Shown: in pieces, positions 1 to 7,726 of the stretch
Layout: each line of letters opens with the position of its first letter
Numbering within the stretch: position 1 is the stretch's first letter
DNA from: DAOUCV01 sp034432095
Lineage (GTDB): Bacteria > Chloroflexota > Dehalococcoidia > Dehalococcoidales > UBA2162
Direction of reading: 5' to 3'
DNA: 35,818 bases
Assembly: GCA_034432095.1 (NCBI GenBank)
Contig: DAOUCV010000040.1
Span: forward strand, 1 to 35,818
Position numbers and translations under genes: made by a program
The notes under the pieces: model-generated
Database searches by the model: none
What the model saw: only the letters and a program-made list of their open reading frames with translations
What the model was told of the DNA's origin: nothing

Positions 1-28
1 CCCCCGGCTGTACATAAGACTGCATCGA

Positions 29-47
29 ACCGGGGCACGACCCCGGT
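29..47. terminator. GC-rich hairpin near the left edge
   Basis: The 7-nt arms ACCGGGG (29-35) and CCCCGGT (41-47) are perfectly complementary around a 5-nt loop, and a short T run (TTTTT) begins at 62. It could be the terminator of a gene left of the window, but the T run is about 14 nt past the stem, which is far for an intrinsic terminator. Confidence 0.3.
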
Positions 48-188
48 AGAGAGGGGGTTCATTTTTCTATCGGACTTCATAATCATTCCCCCTTACCCCA
101 AGTTTTCTAAGGAACTCCTTAACGGCACAATCAAGGAATTTTATCCCTGTGGGTTCTGATTGTCAAAGGTTGCCTTCAGCCAAGGGTA

Positions 189-217
189 TTGTAGATTTCT
201 AATAAGAGAATTATAAT
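189..217 (+). promoter_or_regulatory. Sigma70-type promoter for the usp-trkA operon
   Basis: TTGTAG (189-194) and a perfect TATAAT (212-217) are separated by 17 nt. The -10 ends about 30 nt before the first start codon of the usp-trkA-trkA run. The -10 match and ideal spacing are seen directly; use in vivo is inferred. Confidence 0.6.
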
Positions 218-248
218 AGCTCTTGCTTATCGTGAATAGAAGTAGGAA

Positions 249-677
249 TTGGCGGTGTTTAAGAAGATTCTGGTGCCAGTAGCTGGCGCTAAGGTCGATG
301 ACGAGGCAATTCGGTTAGCCTGCCAGCTGGCTAAGAAGGATAAGAGTAAAATCTGGGCAGTTTATGTCATTACCCTAAGACGCTCCCTGCCATTAGATGC
401 CCAAATTGACTCCGAAATCCGGAGGGCTGAAGATGTACTTGACCATGCCGAGAGCATCGCTGAGGAAGAGGAATACGAATTAGAGACTGACCTCCTTCAA
501 GCCCGTGAGGCAGGTCCAACCATTGTTGACGAAGCCGTAGAGCGTGAGGTTGACCTAATCTTAATGGGTGTTGAGTACAAGAGACGCTTTGGGCAGTTTA
601 GCCTGGGTAGTGTAGCGCCTTATGTGCTCAAAAATGCTCCCTGCTGTGTTATACTGTACCATCAGTACAAAGGGTAA
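249..677 (+). CDS. UspA-family universal stress protein
   Basis: A 142-residue single-domain cytoplasmic protein of normal length for a universal stress protein. It opens with FKKILVPVAG, the first strand of the Usp fold, and ends with a GxxxxxxFGQFSLGSVAPYVL segment resembling the ATP-binding G-(9x)-G-S motif, followed by the last strand CCVILY. The start is TTG, with AGTAGGA just upstream; no ATG fits better. It is first in a tight run with two TrkA/RCK proteins (11-nt gap to the next start). In many bacteria Usp proteins sit beside potassium or other ion transport regulators, so a role in sensing ATP or modulating transport is plausible. The actual ligand and partner cannot be told from sequence. 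Confidence 0.85.
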   Translation: MAVFKKILVPVAGAKVDDEAIRLACQLAKKDKSKIWAVYVITLRRSLPLDAQIDSEIRRAEDVLDHAESIAEEEEYELETDLLQAREAGPTIVDEAVEREVDLILMGVEYKRRFGQFSLGSVAPYVLKNAPCCVILYHQYKG

Positions 678-688
678 CTGAGGTGGCT

Positions 689-1087
689 ATGAAAGTAGTA
701 ATTATGGGTTGTGGGCGAGTGGGTGCTCGGCTGGCTGGACTTCTGGATGCTGACGGGCATCAGGTTACCATTCTGGACATTGATGCCTATAGCTTTCGCC
801 GGCTGCCACCCGAGTTCAAGGGTACTGCCCTGGTAGGGGACGGTATCGACGAGGAAACGCTCAAAAGGGCAGGCATAGAGGAAGCCGATGCCTTCTTTGC
901 CCTAACTCAGGGAGACAACCGCAATGTCATGGCATCTCAAATTGCCAAGCATATCTTCAATGTGCCCAGAGTCATCTGCCGTATTTATGACCCCCTGCGC
1001 CAGGAGTTATACAGCACTCTAGGGCTGGAAACTATTAGCCCAACTACGGTGTTTGCTCAGATGCTGAGAGAGAAACTGGAAGGCTAA
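689..1087 (+). CDS. TrkA-N (RCK_N) domain protein, short form
   Basis: A 132-residue cytoplasmic protein containing only the Rossmann RCK_N domain: nucleotide-binding glycines in MGCGRVGARLA at the N terminus, then the acidic residues of ILDID. RCK_N domains bind NAD(H) or ATP and gate Trk/Ktr potassium channels. I place the start at ATG 689 because GAGG (680-683) lies 5 nt before it; a GTG at 683 in the same frame would add two residues. It lies between the usp gene and a full-length TrkA. The lack of an RCK_C domain, beside a protein that has one, suggests the two act together as a hetero-oligomeric gating ring; that is inference. No membrane subunit (TrkH/KtrB) is in the window; it may lie to the left. 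Confidence 0.85.
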   Translation: MKVVIMGCGRVGARLAGLLDADGHQVTILDIDAYSFRRLPPEFKGTALVGDGIDEETLKRAGIEEADAFFALTQGDNRNVMASQIAKHIFNVPRVICRIYDPLRQELYSTLGLETISPTTVFAQMLREKLEG

Positions 1088-1096
1088 GGTCGAACA

Positions 1097-1759
1097 ATGT
1101 ACATTATAATTATTGGTGGGGGCAGGGTAGGTTACTATCTAGCCAAAGCTCTGCTGGAGGAGGGGCACGAGGTAGTGATAGTGGAAAAGGATGCCCGTAT
1201 CTGCGAGTCCATTAACGATGAGCTGGGCAGTATCTGCCTCCGTGGTGATGGCTGTGAAGTGGTTACCCTGGCTGAAGTAGGTACCGAGCGGGCTGACATG
1301 CTTGTTGCCGTAACCGGTAATGACGAGGATAATCTGGTTGCCTGCCAGGTAGCCAAGCACAGGTTTAATGTGCCCCGCACCATAGCCCGGATTAGAAACC
1401 CACGAAATGCCACGCTCTTTAAGAAGCTGGGCGTGGATGTTACCGTAAGCAGCACCACTGTTACTCTCGAACATATTGAGGAAAAAGTGCCCACTCATCC
1501 CCTGACGCACCTATTAGTTATTGAAGATAGCGGACTGGAAATTGTAGAAATAAAGATTCCTCCTGAATCAACTGCTGTGGGCAGGTCAATAGGGGAGCTC
1601 TCACTTCCGCCAGGAAGCAGACCGCTCCTGGTTATTCGGGAGGAGGGTGGAGAGCGGATACCTCCACTCAATACCCTCCTTCGGGCAGGGGACCGGATAA
1701 TAGCCCTTACCACTCCTGAGTCAGAAGAAGCCTTACGAGCCGCCTTAAGCGGCCCCTAA
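1097..1759 (+). CDS. trkA: TrkA potassium uptake regulatory protein (RCK_N + RCK_C)
   Basis: A 220-residue cytoplasmic protein with an N-terminal RCK_N Rossmann domain (IIGGGRVGYYLA, then IVEKD) and a C-terminal RCK_C domain from about residue 140 (VVEIKIPPES, SIGELSLPPGSRPLLVIREEG, LRAGDRIIALTTPE). This is the usual layout of a half-size TrkA that binds NAD(H) and controls a Trk-type K+ channel. It starts 9 nt after the short RCK protein and ends the operon. The last codons overlap a small inverted repeat (CCGC/GCGG), too weak to call as a terminator. The channel subunit is not present in the window. Confidence 0.88.
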   Translation: MYIIIIGGGRVGYYLAKALLEEGHEVVIVEKDARICESINDELGSICLRGDGCEVVTLAEVGTERADMLVAVTGNDEDNLVACQVAKHRFNVPRTIARIRNPRNATLFKKLGVDVTVSSTTVTLEHIEEKVPTHPLTHLLVIEDSGLEIVEIKIPPESTAVGRSIGELSLPPGSRPLLVIREEGGERIPPLNTLLRAGDRIIALTTPESEEALRAALSGP

Positions 1760-1833
1760 AACACCCCTCTAATCCTGTTATTCCGCTCCAAGCTTAACCT
1801 TTTTGCTTCCGCTGCTCCCTTAGAGACTATCTA

Positions 1834-1977
1834 TTAACTAACCCATCCCCCTGAGGCACCCCGTCCCCCCTTACAAACTCCTCCCCCTCTCCTTAGGGAG
1901 GGGGGATTAAGGGGGGTTCCCAGAAAAATCTTAGATTTTTCTGGGTGCTTAAAGGGGGTGAGGTAGAAAAACAATCT
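1834..1977. repeat. MITE-like intergenic repeat, copy A
   Basis: This fills most of the gene-free gap 1760-2085. The left end carries CCCATCCCCCTGAGGCACCC, nearly the same as at 12254 and 35472. The right end is GGGGGTGAGGTAGA followed by ACAATCT, as at 12446. Inside are a C-rich/G-rich hairpin (about 1882-1906) and a palindrome with 13-nt arms CCCAGAAAAATCT (1919-1931) and AGATTTTTCTGGG (1933-1945). The only open frame across it is the repeat itself. The first 70 nt of the gap (1760-1833) show nothing recognisable. Confidence 0.7.
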
Positions 1978-1989
1978 AAAGTTAAGTGT

Positions 1990-2016
1990 TTGACTAGACG
2001 CTTTCTTTGTTATACT
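1990..2016 (+). promoter_or_regulatory. Probable promoter for comEA-comEC-dinB
   Basis: TTGACT (1990-1995) is followed, after a rather short 15-nt spacer, by TATACT (2011-2016), about 70 nt before the comEA start. It begins just outside the right end of repeat copy A. The hexamers are good but the spacing is short, so confidence is moderate. Confidence 0.45.
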
Positions 2017-2085
2017 GTGAGTCTTAGTTAGCCAAATGACAAACACAGTGGCTCATATTGGGCAGTGAACACTTGGAGGTCTTTT

Positions 2086-2592
2086 ATGCCAGCAAATATG
2101 CTTAACAGATTCTGGACACTGACTGTTATCTTCCTGATAGCTGTCACTATTATCGGTGGCATAGTCATCTGGTCAAGATACAGCCCGAGCCGACAAGTAG
2201 AGATTTCTCTACCCCGGGCTGAGGAGTGGCAGGGAACGATATACATTGTTGGCGCGGTCAATGCTCCCGGCTGCTATGCCTTTACCGGCAGGGACAGCCT
2301 AGAAGCGCTTATTCAAGCCGCCGGCGGCACCAGCAACAGTGCCAACCTGAGCGGACTGAAACTATATATCCCTGAAGCAGGGAGGTTAGAACCGCAAAAG
2401 ATTGACATCAACCGGGCTGAAGTATGGCTACTTAAGGTCCTGCCCGGGATTGGCGAAGTCCTCGCCCAGCGCATTGTTGACTACCGCCAGCAGAACGGGT
2501 GGTTCCGCAATACTAACGACCTGCTTAAGGTAGCTGGTATAGGGTCTAAGACCTACGAGCGGATTAAAAACCTGATTACTGTAGCCGATTAA
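2086..2592 (+). CDS. comEA: ComEA-type DNA-binding competence protein
   Basis: A 168-residue membrane-anchored DNA-binding protein. It has one N-terminal transmembrane helix (FWTLTVIFLIAVTIIGGIVI), an SLBB domain (about 50-100, IYIVGAVNAPGCYAF), and a C-terminal helix-hairpin-helix pair (DINRAEVWLLKVLPGIGEV and LLKVAGIGSKTYERI). In naturally competent bacteria ComEA binds incoming double-stranded DNA at the outer face of the membrane and passes it to ComEC. I set the start at ATG 2086 because GGAGGT (2075-2080) precedes it by 5 nt; an upstream GTG at 2065 has no such site. It is 18 nt before comEC, which supports the function. Natural transformation itself cannot be shown here. Confidence 0.9.
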   Translation: MPANMLNRFWTLTVIFLIAVTIIGGIVIWSRYSPSRQVEISLPRAEEWQGTIYIVGAVNAPGCYAFTGRDSLEALIQAAGGTSNSANLSGLKLYIPEAGRLEPQKIDINRAEVWLLKVLPGIGEVLAQRIVDYRQQNGWFRNTNDLLKVAGIGSKTYERIKNLITVAD

Positions 2593-2610
2593 CATTTAAG
2601 GATAAAAACG

Positions 2611-4692
2611 GTGGCACTCATCTATCTGAGCTGTGCCTGGCTAGCTGGTATCTTTCTGGGTTCGAAATTCAATCTTCCCCCAGCCCTCATTTCTATCGGG
2701 CTCGCTCCTCTCCCCCTGTTTTTCTTTGCCCGTCAACACCGGAAACTGCTCATCCTGACCAGTCTCTGCCTCTTTACCCTTCTGGGTGGGGCTTTCTACT
2801 CCCCGCCAACCCTGCCCACTAATGATGAGGGTTATCTCCAGCCGGAGTGGGTCTACTCATTGAGAAACCATCTCTCCCGGACGATAGCTGAAGTTTTGCC
2901 CGAGCCACAGGCATCTCTGGCTCAGGGCATCGTTCTAGGCATTCGGGGTAATATCCCCTCCTCTGTCAAGACCGATTTCATTAACACGGGTACGGCTCAC
3001 ATTCTAGCTATCTCAGGTCAGAACCTCAGTATTGTAGCTGGTATGCTACTTAGCCTCTTCATCTGGCTCTTGGGCAAAAGGCACTACCTGTACATTTGGC
3101 TGTCATTAAGCATAATCTGGTTTTATGTCTTACTCACCGGGGTGCATCCACCAGTAGTTCGAGGGGCAATTATGGCCAGCCTATTCCTCGCTGCCGAGCT
3201 CCTAGGCAGACAGCGCAGTGCCATTACGGCTCTAGCTTTTGCCGCTGCGGTAATGGTAGGCATCAGCCCCCGGGTTCTGTGGGACGCCTCCTTCCAGATG
3301 AGCTTTGTAGCTACGGCTGGTCTAATCTTCGTCTACCCATTGATACAGTCGGCAGGCAGAAAAACAGTTGGCGCCACACTGGGGGAAGGCGGGATTGCAG
3401 TATCTATAGCCAACCTCATTATCGACAACTTCAGTGTAAGCCTGGGGGCGACCCTAGCCGTGTGGCCACTCATTGCTTACTATTTTCACATCATTTCGTG
3501 GGCTGCTCCCGTGGCTACCTTCTTTGCCCTGCCAGTCCTGCCTGGTATTATTGTTACCGGGGCTCTGGCCGGAGTTCTGGGGCTTATCGCTCTGCCTGTC
3601 GCCTGGGGCATAGGCTGGTGTGCCTGGTTTTTCCTGTCATATCTGTTACTGGTGGTCAAAGTCTTTGCCGCGATTCCCTTTATTGAGGGAATCCAGGTTG
3701 ATACAATTATAATCTGGGTTTACTATTCAGCCCTGATGCTATTTATCTGGCTCTGTAGCAATAAGGATAGGATGGCTAAAGTTACGGACTGGCTCAAATC
3801 AGGAATAGATAAATCCTCCAGTCTATTTTCCCGAATGCCCAAGAAATGGGTCGTCACACCATTACTGGTGGTGGCTATTCTGGTCTCGGTTACTGTTGCC
3901 ACCCTGCCAGATGACAACCTTCATATCAGCTTTCTTGATGTAGGGCAGGGGGATGCTATTCTGATTCAAAGGGGCAGTCAGCAGATTCTGGTTGATGGCG
4001 GGCCAAGCCCCCAGGCAGTCGTCCTAGCACTGGGTAAGGCAATGCCCTTCTGGGATAGGACCATAGACCTGGTAGTATTAACTCATCCCCACATTGACCA
4101 TGTTACCGGCTTGGTAGAAGTTCTAAATAGATATCGAGTAGAGCAAGTACTCTACCCTGATTTGGAATATGAGTCTCCTCTGTATGATGAGTGGCTCGGG
4201 TTACTTAGAGAACAGGATATTGAGTACACGCTAGCCCAGTCAGGACAAGAGATTGATTTTAGCTCCGGGGTAACACTGGAGGTACTCAATCCCCCCAAAC
4301 CCCTTTTAACTGGCACCGAGTCCGATGTAGACAATAATGGCGTGGTGTTGCGCCTAAAGATGGGAAGGGTGAGCTTTCTGTTTACAGCGGATATAATGCG
4401 GGAGGCAGAATTTGAGCTTATTGCCCGCCGGGCTAATTTGACCAGCACGGTGCTCAAGGTTGCTCATCATGGCTCAGCGACATCTACTAGTAAAGAATTC
4501 CTGGCGGTGGTCAATCCCCGGCTGGCTGTTATCTCGGTGGGGCAGGGCAACCCCTTCGGGCACCCCAGTGGTGAGGTGATGGACAGGCTTGAAGAGAAAT
4601 TAGGCCAGGAAAATATCTACCGCACCGATAAAAATGGTACAATAGATTTCATCACTGACGGAGAAAGACTGTGGGTGAGGGTGGAGAAGTAG
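2611..4692 (+). CDS. comEC: ComEC/Rec2 DNA uptake channel
   Basis: A 693-residue polytopic membrane protein. The N-terminal part has several hydrophobic segments; the Competence domain follows (from about 100, including GTAHILAISGQNLSIVAGM and ILLTGVHPPVVRGAIMASLF-like segments) with more membrane helices to about 430. The C-terminal third is a metallo-beta-lactamase-fold domain: ISFLDVGQGDAILIQ, the metal motif HPHIDHVTG, then KVAHHGSATST. ComEC is the channel through which one DNA strand enters the cytoplasm, and the MBL domain may degrade the other. Start GTG 2611, with AAGGA eight nt upstream. Length and domain order are normal and there is no frameshift. It is co-oriented with comEA and is 4 nt before dinB. 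Confidence 0.93.
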   Translation: MALIYLSCAWLAGIFLGSKFNLPPALISIGLAPLPLFFFARQHRKLLILTSLCLFTLLGGAFYSPPTLPTNDEGYLQPEWVYSLRNHLSRTIAEVLPEPQASLAQGIVLGIRGNIPSSVKTDFINTGTAHILAISGQNLSIVAGMLLSLFIWLLGKRHYLYIWLSLSIIWFYVLLTGVHPPVVRGAIMASLFLAAELLGRQRSAITALAFAAAVMVGISPRVLWDASFQMSFVATAGLIFVYPLIQSAGRKTVGATLGEGGIAVSIANLIIDNFSVSLGATLAVWPLIAYYFHIISWAAPVATFFALPVLPGIIVTGALAGVLGLIALPVAWGIGWCAWFFLSYLLLVVKVFAAIPFIEGIQVDTIIIWVYYSALMLFIWLCSNKDRMAKVTDWLKSGIDKSSSLFSRMPKKWVVTPLLVVAILVSVTVATLPDDNLHISFLDVGQGDAILIQRGSQQILVDGGPSPQAVVLALGKAMPFWDRTIDLVVLTHPHIDHVTGLVEVLNRYRVEQVLYPDLEYESPLYDEWLGLLREQDIEYTLAQSGQEIDFSSGVTLEVLNPPKPLLTGTESDVDNNGVVLRLKMGRVSFLFTADIMREAEFELIARRANLTSTVLKVAHHGSATSTSKEFLAVVNPRLAVISVGQGNPFGHPSGEVMDRLEEKLGQENIYRTDKNGTIDFITDGERLWVRVEK

Positions 4693-4696
4693 GCAT

Positions 4697-5920
4697 ATGG
4701 CAGACCGCACCATTATGCACATTGACCTTGACGCTTTCTTTGTCTCGGTGGAGCAGGTGCTGAACCCCGAGCTTCGGGGTAAGCCGGTGGTGGTCGGGGG
4801 CAGGGCTGGGGAAAGGGGAGTAGTTGCCGCCGCTTCTTACGAGGCACGGGCTTATGGTGTCCACTCGGCGATGCCCCTGAAAACTGCCAGCCGTCTCTGC
4901 CCGCAGGCTATCTTCATCGAGGGCAACTTTTCCAGATACCGGGATGCCTCACAAAAATTTATGGCTATCCTGGCTGATTTTTCGCCCTTTCTTGAGCCGG
5001 TCAGCCTTGACGAAGCATATCTGGATGTGACCGGCTTTGAGTCTATTCATGGCTCCATTCATCAGATGGCGGTAAGGATAAAGCAACGGATTAAAGACGA
5101 ACTGGGGCTCTGCGCCTCAGTAGGTATTGCCAGCGGCAAGGTAGTCGCCAAGGTTGCTTCGGAGTTGTCCAAGCCAGATGGCTTGATAGAGGTAGCCAGG
5201 GGAGAGGAGCGTTCCTTTCTGGCGCCTTTGCCGGTAGCCAAACTGCCGTGGGTTGGTAAAAAGACTGAGAAGATATTAAAGGGCTTGGGCATCACTACAA
5301 TAGGTGAGTTATCTGTTACGCCGTTAAGCGTCCTCAAGAGCCATTTTGGTGTGTTTGGTGAGGTTCTGCATCGCTTCGCCAACGGCATCGACGATAGAAA
5401 AGTAGAACCTCCGGGTGCCGTCAAATCCATCAGCCGGGAGACCACTTTTGCCAAGGATACCCGAAACCGCTCCTTGCTAAAAGCCACGCTACGCTACCTT
5501 GGTGAGAGGGTTGGAGCTGATTTACGAGGTCAAGGCAAGCAGGCAAGGTGCATAACCCTGAAGCTAAGATACGCCGATTTCACCACCATTACCCGCAGTC
5601 ACACCCTGCCGCACCCCATTGATAATGACAAGGCGATATTTGATACCGGAGCCGGACTGCTGGAGAAGGCGCTCTCTCTGGAAAAGCAACCGGTCCGTCT
5701 CATTGGTATTGGAGTATCGAGCCTGGTCGAGTCGGGCGGGCAGTTAGCCTTGCTGGACTCAGAGGCTCAGAGACAAGCCCGGCTGAACAAAGCTATTGAC
5801 CGCATCCGCAGTAAATATGGCTTCACCGCCATTCAAACCGGCCGCACCCTCCTCCTCAAAGACATCTTCCCCGAAGATGAAAACGGCTACACCCTCCACA
5901 CGCCGAGCTTGTCAAGGTAA
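4697..5920 (+). CDS. dinB: DNA polymerase IV (Y family)
   Basis: A 407-residue cytoplasmic translesion polymerase. The catalytic carboxylates are present: D10 in MHIDLDAFFVSVEQ and D105-E106 in SLDEAYLDV. The palm motif SVGIASGKVVAKVASELSKPDG and thumb HhH (LPWVGKKTEKILKGLGI) follow, then the little-finger domain from about 240. It starts 4 nt after the comEC stop, so it is probably co-transcribed with the competence genes. The C terminus has no obvious beta-clamp peptide beyond LKDIF. I found no SOS box upstream, unlike lexA in this window. It ends before a strong hairpin (repeat copy B) and is convergent with tmk. Confidence 0.95.
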   Translation: MADRTIMHIDLDAFFVSVEQVLNPELRGKPVVVGGRAGERGVVAAASYEARAYGVHSAMPLKTASRLCPQAIFIEGNFSRYRDASQKFMAILADFSPFLEPVSLDEAYLDVTGFESIHGSIHQMAVRIKQRIKDELGLCASVGIASGKVVAKVASELSKPDGLIEVARGEERSFLAPLPVAKLPWVGKKTEKILKGLGITTIGELSVTPLSVLKSHFGVFGEVLHRFANGIDDRKVEPPGAVKSISRETTFAKDTRNRSLLKATLRYLGERVGADLRGQGKQARCITLKLRYADFTTITRSHTLPHPIDNDKAIFDTGAGLLEKALSLEKQPVRLIGIGVSSLVESGGQLALLDSEAQRQARLNKAIDRIRSKYGFTAIQTGRTLLLKDIFPEDENGYTLHTPSLSR

Positions 5921-5940
5921 ACCTCCTGTCCATAGTCCAT

Positions 5941-6000
5941 AACCTATCCTCCTCTCCTTTCTAAGGAGAGGAGGATAAAGGGGGAAGTTGATAAAAATCT
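5941..6000. repeat. Repeat copy B with 15-bp perfect hairpin, likely bidirectional terminator
   Basis: TATCCTCCTCTCCTT (5945-5959) and its exact reverse complement (5963-5977) enclose a 3-nt loop. The right flank GTTGATAAAAATCT matches the right end of the MITE-like repeats at 1977 and 12469, and the left flank AACCTATCC matches their left end, so this is a short copy of that family. It sits in the 109-nt gap between convergent dinB and tmk and probably ends both transcripts, although no T run follows directly on the plus strand. Confidence 0.6.
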
Positions 6001-6029
6001 CATTTGGTTATTGTGAGGCGCATCTCTAT

Positions 6030-6656
6030 TCAGTGCCCATGGCTGGAGAGCAACTGGCTTACCCTTTGCCAGATAATCTCCCTTATCTTCGCTTTTGACT
6101 GGCTGGCATCCACCACCAGCCAGCGCTCCGGTTCCTCAGCCGCCATCTTGAGATAACCCTCCCGCACCCTCTGGTGAAAAGCCAAGCCTTCCTGCTCAAA
6201 GCGGTCTTGCCTTTTGGCTCTTTTGCGGGAAAGACCTGCCCTGGCTGGTATGTCCAGCAGAACCGTCAGGTTGGGTTTGAGCTCCTGAGTGGCAATATTA
6301 TTAATCGCCTTAACCGTCTCCAAACTCAGTCCCCGCCCATAGCTTTGATAGGCAGTAGTAGAGTCGGCGTAGCGGTCGCAGATGACCACCTTCCCGCTTT
6401 TCAGATTGGGCTGGATGACCTCTTCAACCAACTGGGCACGGGAAGCATTAAACATTAGTAGCTCGGTCAATGGTGATATACCTGTATCCTGAGACCACTT
6501 TAGCCAGCGAGCGAGCTTCCTGCTGAGGGATGTACCACCCGGTTCGTGGGTCAGGAGTGCTGGAATAGCCAGCTTAGATAGCCTGCGGTACAGTGCTCTG
6601 GCCTGGACACTCTTGCCGCTCCCCTCTCCCCCCTCAAAGGTGATGAATAGAGCCAT
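6030..6656 (-). CDS. tmk: Thymidylate kinase
   Basis: A 208-residue cytoplasmic enzyme that phosphorylates dTMP to dTDP. It shows the P-loop FEGGEGSGKS near the N terminus, the DRYADSTTAYQSYGRG motif of TMP kinases (DR[YH] motif), and a lid segment with RKRAKRQDRFEQEG. Length is normal. I place the start at ATG 6656, with AGAGGT upstream; a TTG directly before it would add one residue. It is the last gene of the minus-strand cobalamin run, 65 nt after cobU, and may be expressed with it. Confidence 0.94.
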   Translation of the reverse strand: MALFITFEGGEGSGKSVQARALYRRLSKLAIPALLTHEPGGTSLSRKLARWLKWSQDTGISPLTELLMFNASRAQLVEEVIQPNLKSGKVVICDRYADSTTAYQSYGRGLSLETVKAINNIATQELKPNLTVLLDIPARAGLSRKRAKRQDRFEQEGLAFHQRVREGYLKMAAEEPERWLVVDASQSKAKIREIIWQRVSQLLSSHGH

Positions 6657-6721
6657 CAATTACCTCTAGACACTATAGTTTATCCACAGTTTATCACGGC
6701 AGGGATAACGAGAGCAAAGAA

Positions 6722-7306
6722 CTAGCCGATTTGTTTTCGGGAATGCCTAGGCGGTTTTATTCTAACTGGCAGTCCAGCGACCATCAGGTAGACCTCATCA
6801 GCTTGCTCTTGAAGGAGCTGGTTTGCCTTGCCCAGCAAATCGCGATACAGCCTGCCTATCCTGTTAGCCGGTACCAGACCCATCCCAACCTCATTAGTCA
6901 CGATAATGAAGCTGGCATCAAGGCGCTTAATGCAATCTATTAGCTCGTCTATCTCTCTGGTAACCTCTTTCTCGACAAGTGAGGCATCTATTTGCTCACC
7001 AGTTTGGTCAGCAAATTGATTAAAAATATTACTAACCAGTAGCGTAATACAGTCCACGATTACCACCTGAGCCCCGCTGACTTTTTTAAGAATCTCCTTA
7101 CCTAAATGGGTGGTAGCCTCAAGGGTATTCCAGGACGATGGTCTTTTCCTCTGGTGCTCCTCAATGCGCCCCTGCATTTCCTCGTCCCCAGCCTCGGCGG
7201 TAGCCACAAATAGTACCGCTCTGCCTGACTTTAAGGCAAGCTCCTGAGCAAAACGGCTCTTGCCGCTACGAGCACCACCAGTTATCAGAATGGTTTTCAA
7301 CCTCAC
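6722..7306 (-). CDS. cobU: Bifunctional adenosylcobinamide kinase/guanylyltransferase
   Basis: This enzyme phosphorylates adenosylcobinamide and adds GMP to give AdoCbi-GDP, the substrate of CobS. The P-loop GGARSGKS is at the N terminus; EHQRKRPSSWNTLE holds the conserved His-Arg region, then VTNEVGMGLVPANRIGRLYRD and the ending VYLMVAGLPVRIK typical of CobU. The start is uncertain: the family usually begins one to three residues before ILITGGARSGKS. GTG 7306 is chosen because an AGGGGG stretch lies 8 nt upstream; TTG 7300 and TTG 7330 are alternatives. The whole start region lies inside the terminal part of repeat copy C, so the repeat supplies the leader and ribosome-binding region. Length is about 194 residues, a little over the family norm. 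Confidence 0.9.
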   Translation of the reverse strand: MRLKTILITGGARSGKSRFAQELALKSGRAVLFVATAEAGDEEMQGRIEEHQRKRPSSWNTLEATTHLGKEILKKVSGAQVVIVDCITLLVSNIFNQFADQTGEQIDASLVEKEVTREIDELIDCIKRLDASFIIVTNEVGMGLVPANRIGRLYRDLLGKANQLLQEQADEVYLMVAGLPVRIKPPRHSRKQIG

Positions 7307-7420
7307 CCCCTTAATCCCCCTCTCCTTCAAAGGAGAGGGGGAAGGGTTTTTTGAGAGGGTGTTAGCCCTCTCAAACTCTTCCTGCTAGTTTCGGGCTTCG
7401 CCCCTCTTAAACACCCCTAA
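7297..7420. repeat. MITE-like repeat, copy C (reverse orientation)
   Basis: On the minus strand the end reads GGGGGTGAGGTTGA (7310-7297), identical to the right end of copy D. Inside are a hairpin with 12-nt arms CCCCCTCTCCTT (7316-7327) and AAGGAGAGGGGG (7330-7341), and a second with 9-nt arms TTGAGAGGG (7351-7359) and CCCTCTCAA (7366-7374). CCCTCTTAAACACCCC near 7402-7417 recurs at 25354-25369. It lies between the truncated Dph6-like gene and cobU, and its end runs into the cobU coding sequence. Confidence 0.65.
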
Positions 7421-7436
7421 GTAGAATTCAACATTA

Positions 7437-7714
7437 TCACTTAGTTCTTAACGCGCTCTTTGAAATCTCTAAAAACCAGTAGCCGTTGTTGAATTTATGG
7501 TCGGTTTCGAGAATTTCTATCCTCTGTTTAAAGAGTTGTTCCAGCAACCCGGCAGAAAGCCGGTGAACCCAAGACCATTTGCCATCTTCATCCATCATAT
7601 TTACCAGATAGCAGACTTCCAAGCCATTTTGCATCGCCCGATAGCAGGCAAAGCAGCTATCTTTCCCCCGCTCCACGAGGTAAAAACCTTCTGCATGCTA
7701 ATCTCTAACTGCAT
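7437..7714 (-). pseudogene. Remnant of a Dph6-like PP-loop ATPase
   Basis: Translated from ATG 7696 (or the in-frame duplicate ATG at 7714), the frame reads MQKVFTSWSGGK, the start and PP-loop of the diphthine-ammonia-ligase-like (MJ0570-related) ATP pyrophosphatase family. The run GGGGGAAA (minus strand, + 7662-7669) then lacks one base, and the next frame continues with DSCFACYRAMQNGLEVCYLV, the expected continuation. That frame goes on for about 55 more residues (DEDGKWSWVHRLSAGLLEQ) and stops at 7437. Family members are roughly 220 residues long, so the C-terminal half is absent and repeat copy C begins 17 nt after the stop. A frameshift plus truncation make this a likely pseudogene. A shorter protein from GTG 7676 is possible but would lack the nucleotide-binding loop. 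Confidence 0.6.
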
Positions 7715-7726
7715 GCTAATCTCTAA
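7691..7726. repeat. Perfect 18-bp tandem duplication
   Basis: CTGCATGCTAATCTCTAA occurs at 7691-7708 and again at 7709-7726 with no mismatch. On the minus strand each copy contains ATG CAG, so the duplication copies the start of the Dph6-like remnant in frame, and the second copy covers the cobC stop codon (7723-7725). It looks like a recent replication slippage event. Confidence 0.85.

Noticed and set aside
1..159. Plus-strand frame open from the left edge to TGA at 157-159
   Set aside because: The 52-codon translation has no recognisable motif and contains the hairpin at 29-47; it could be the tail of an upstream gene but cannot be supported.
1834..2046. Minus-strand open frame of 70 codons
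   Set aside because: It lies over repeat copy A and the comEA promoter and has low-complexity Pro/Gly/Ser translation; not a gene.
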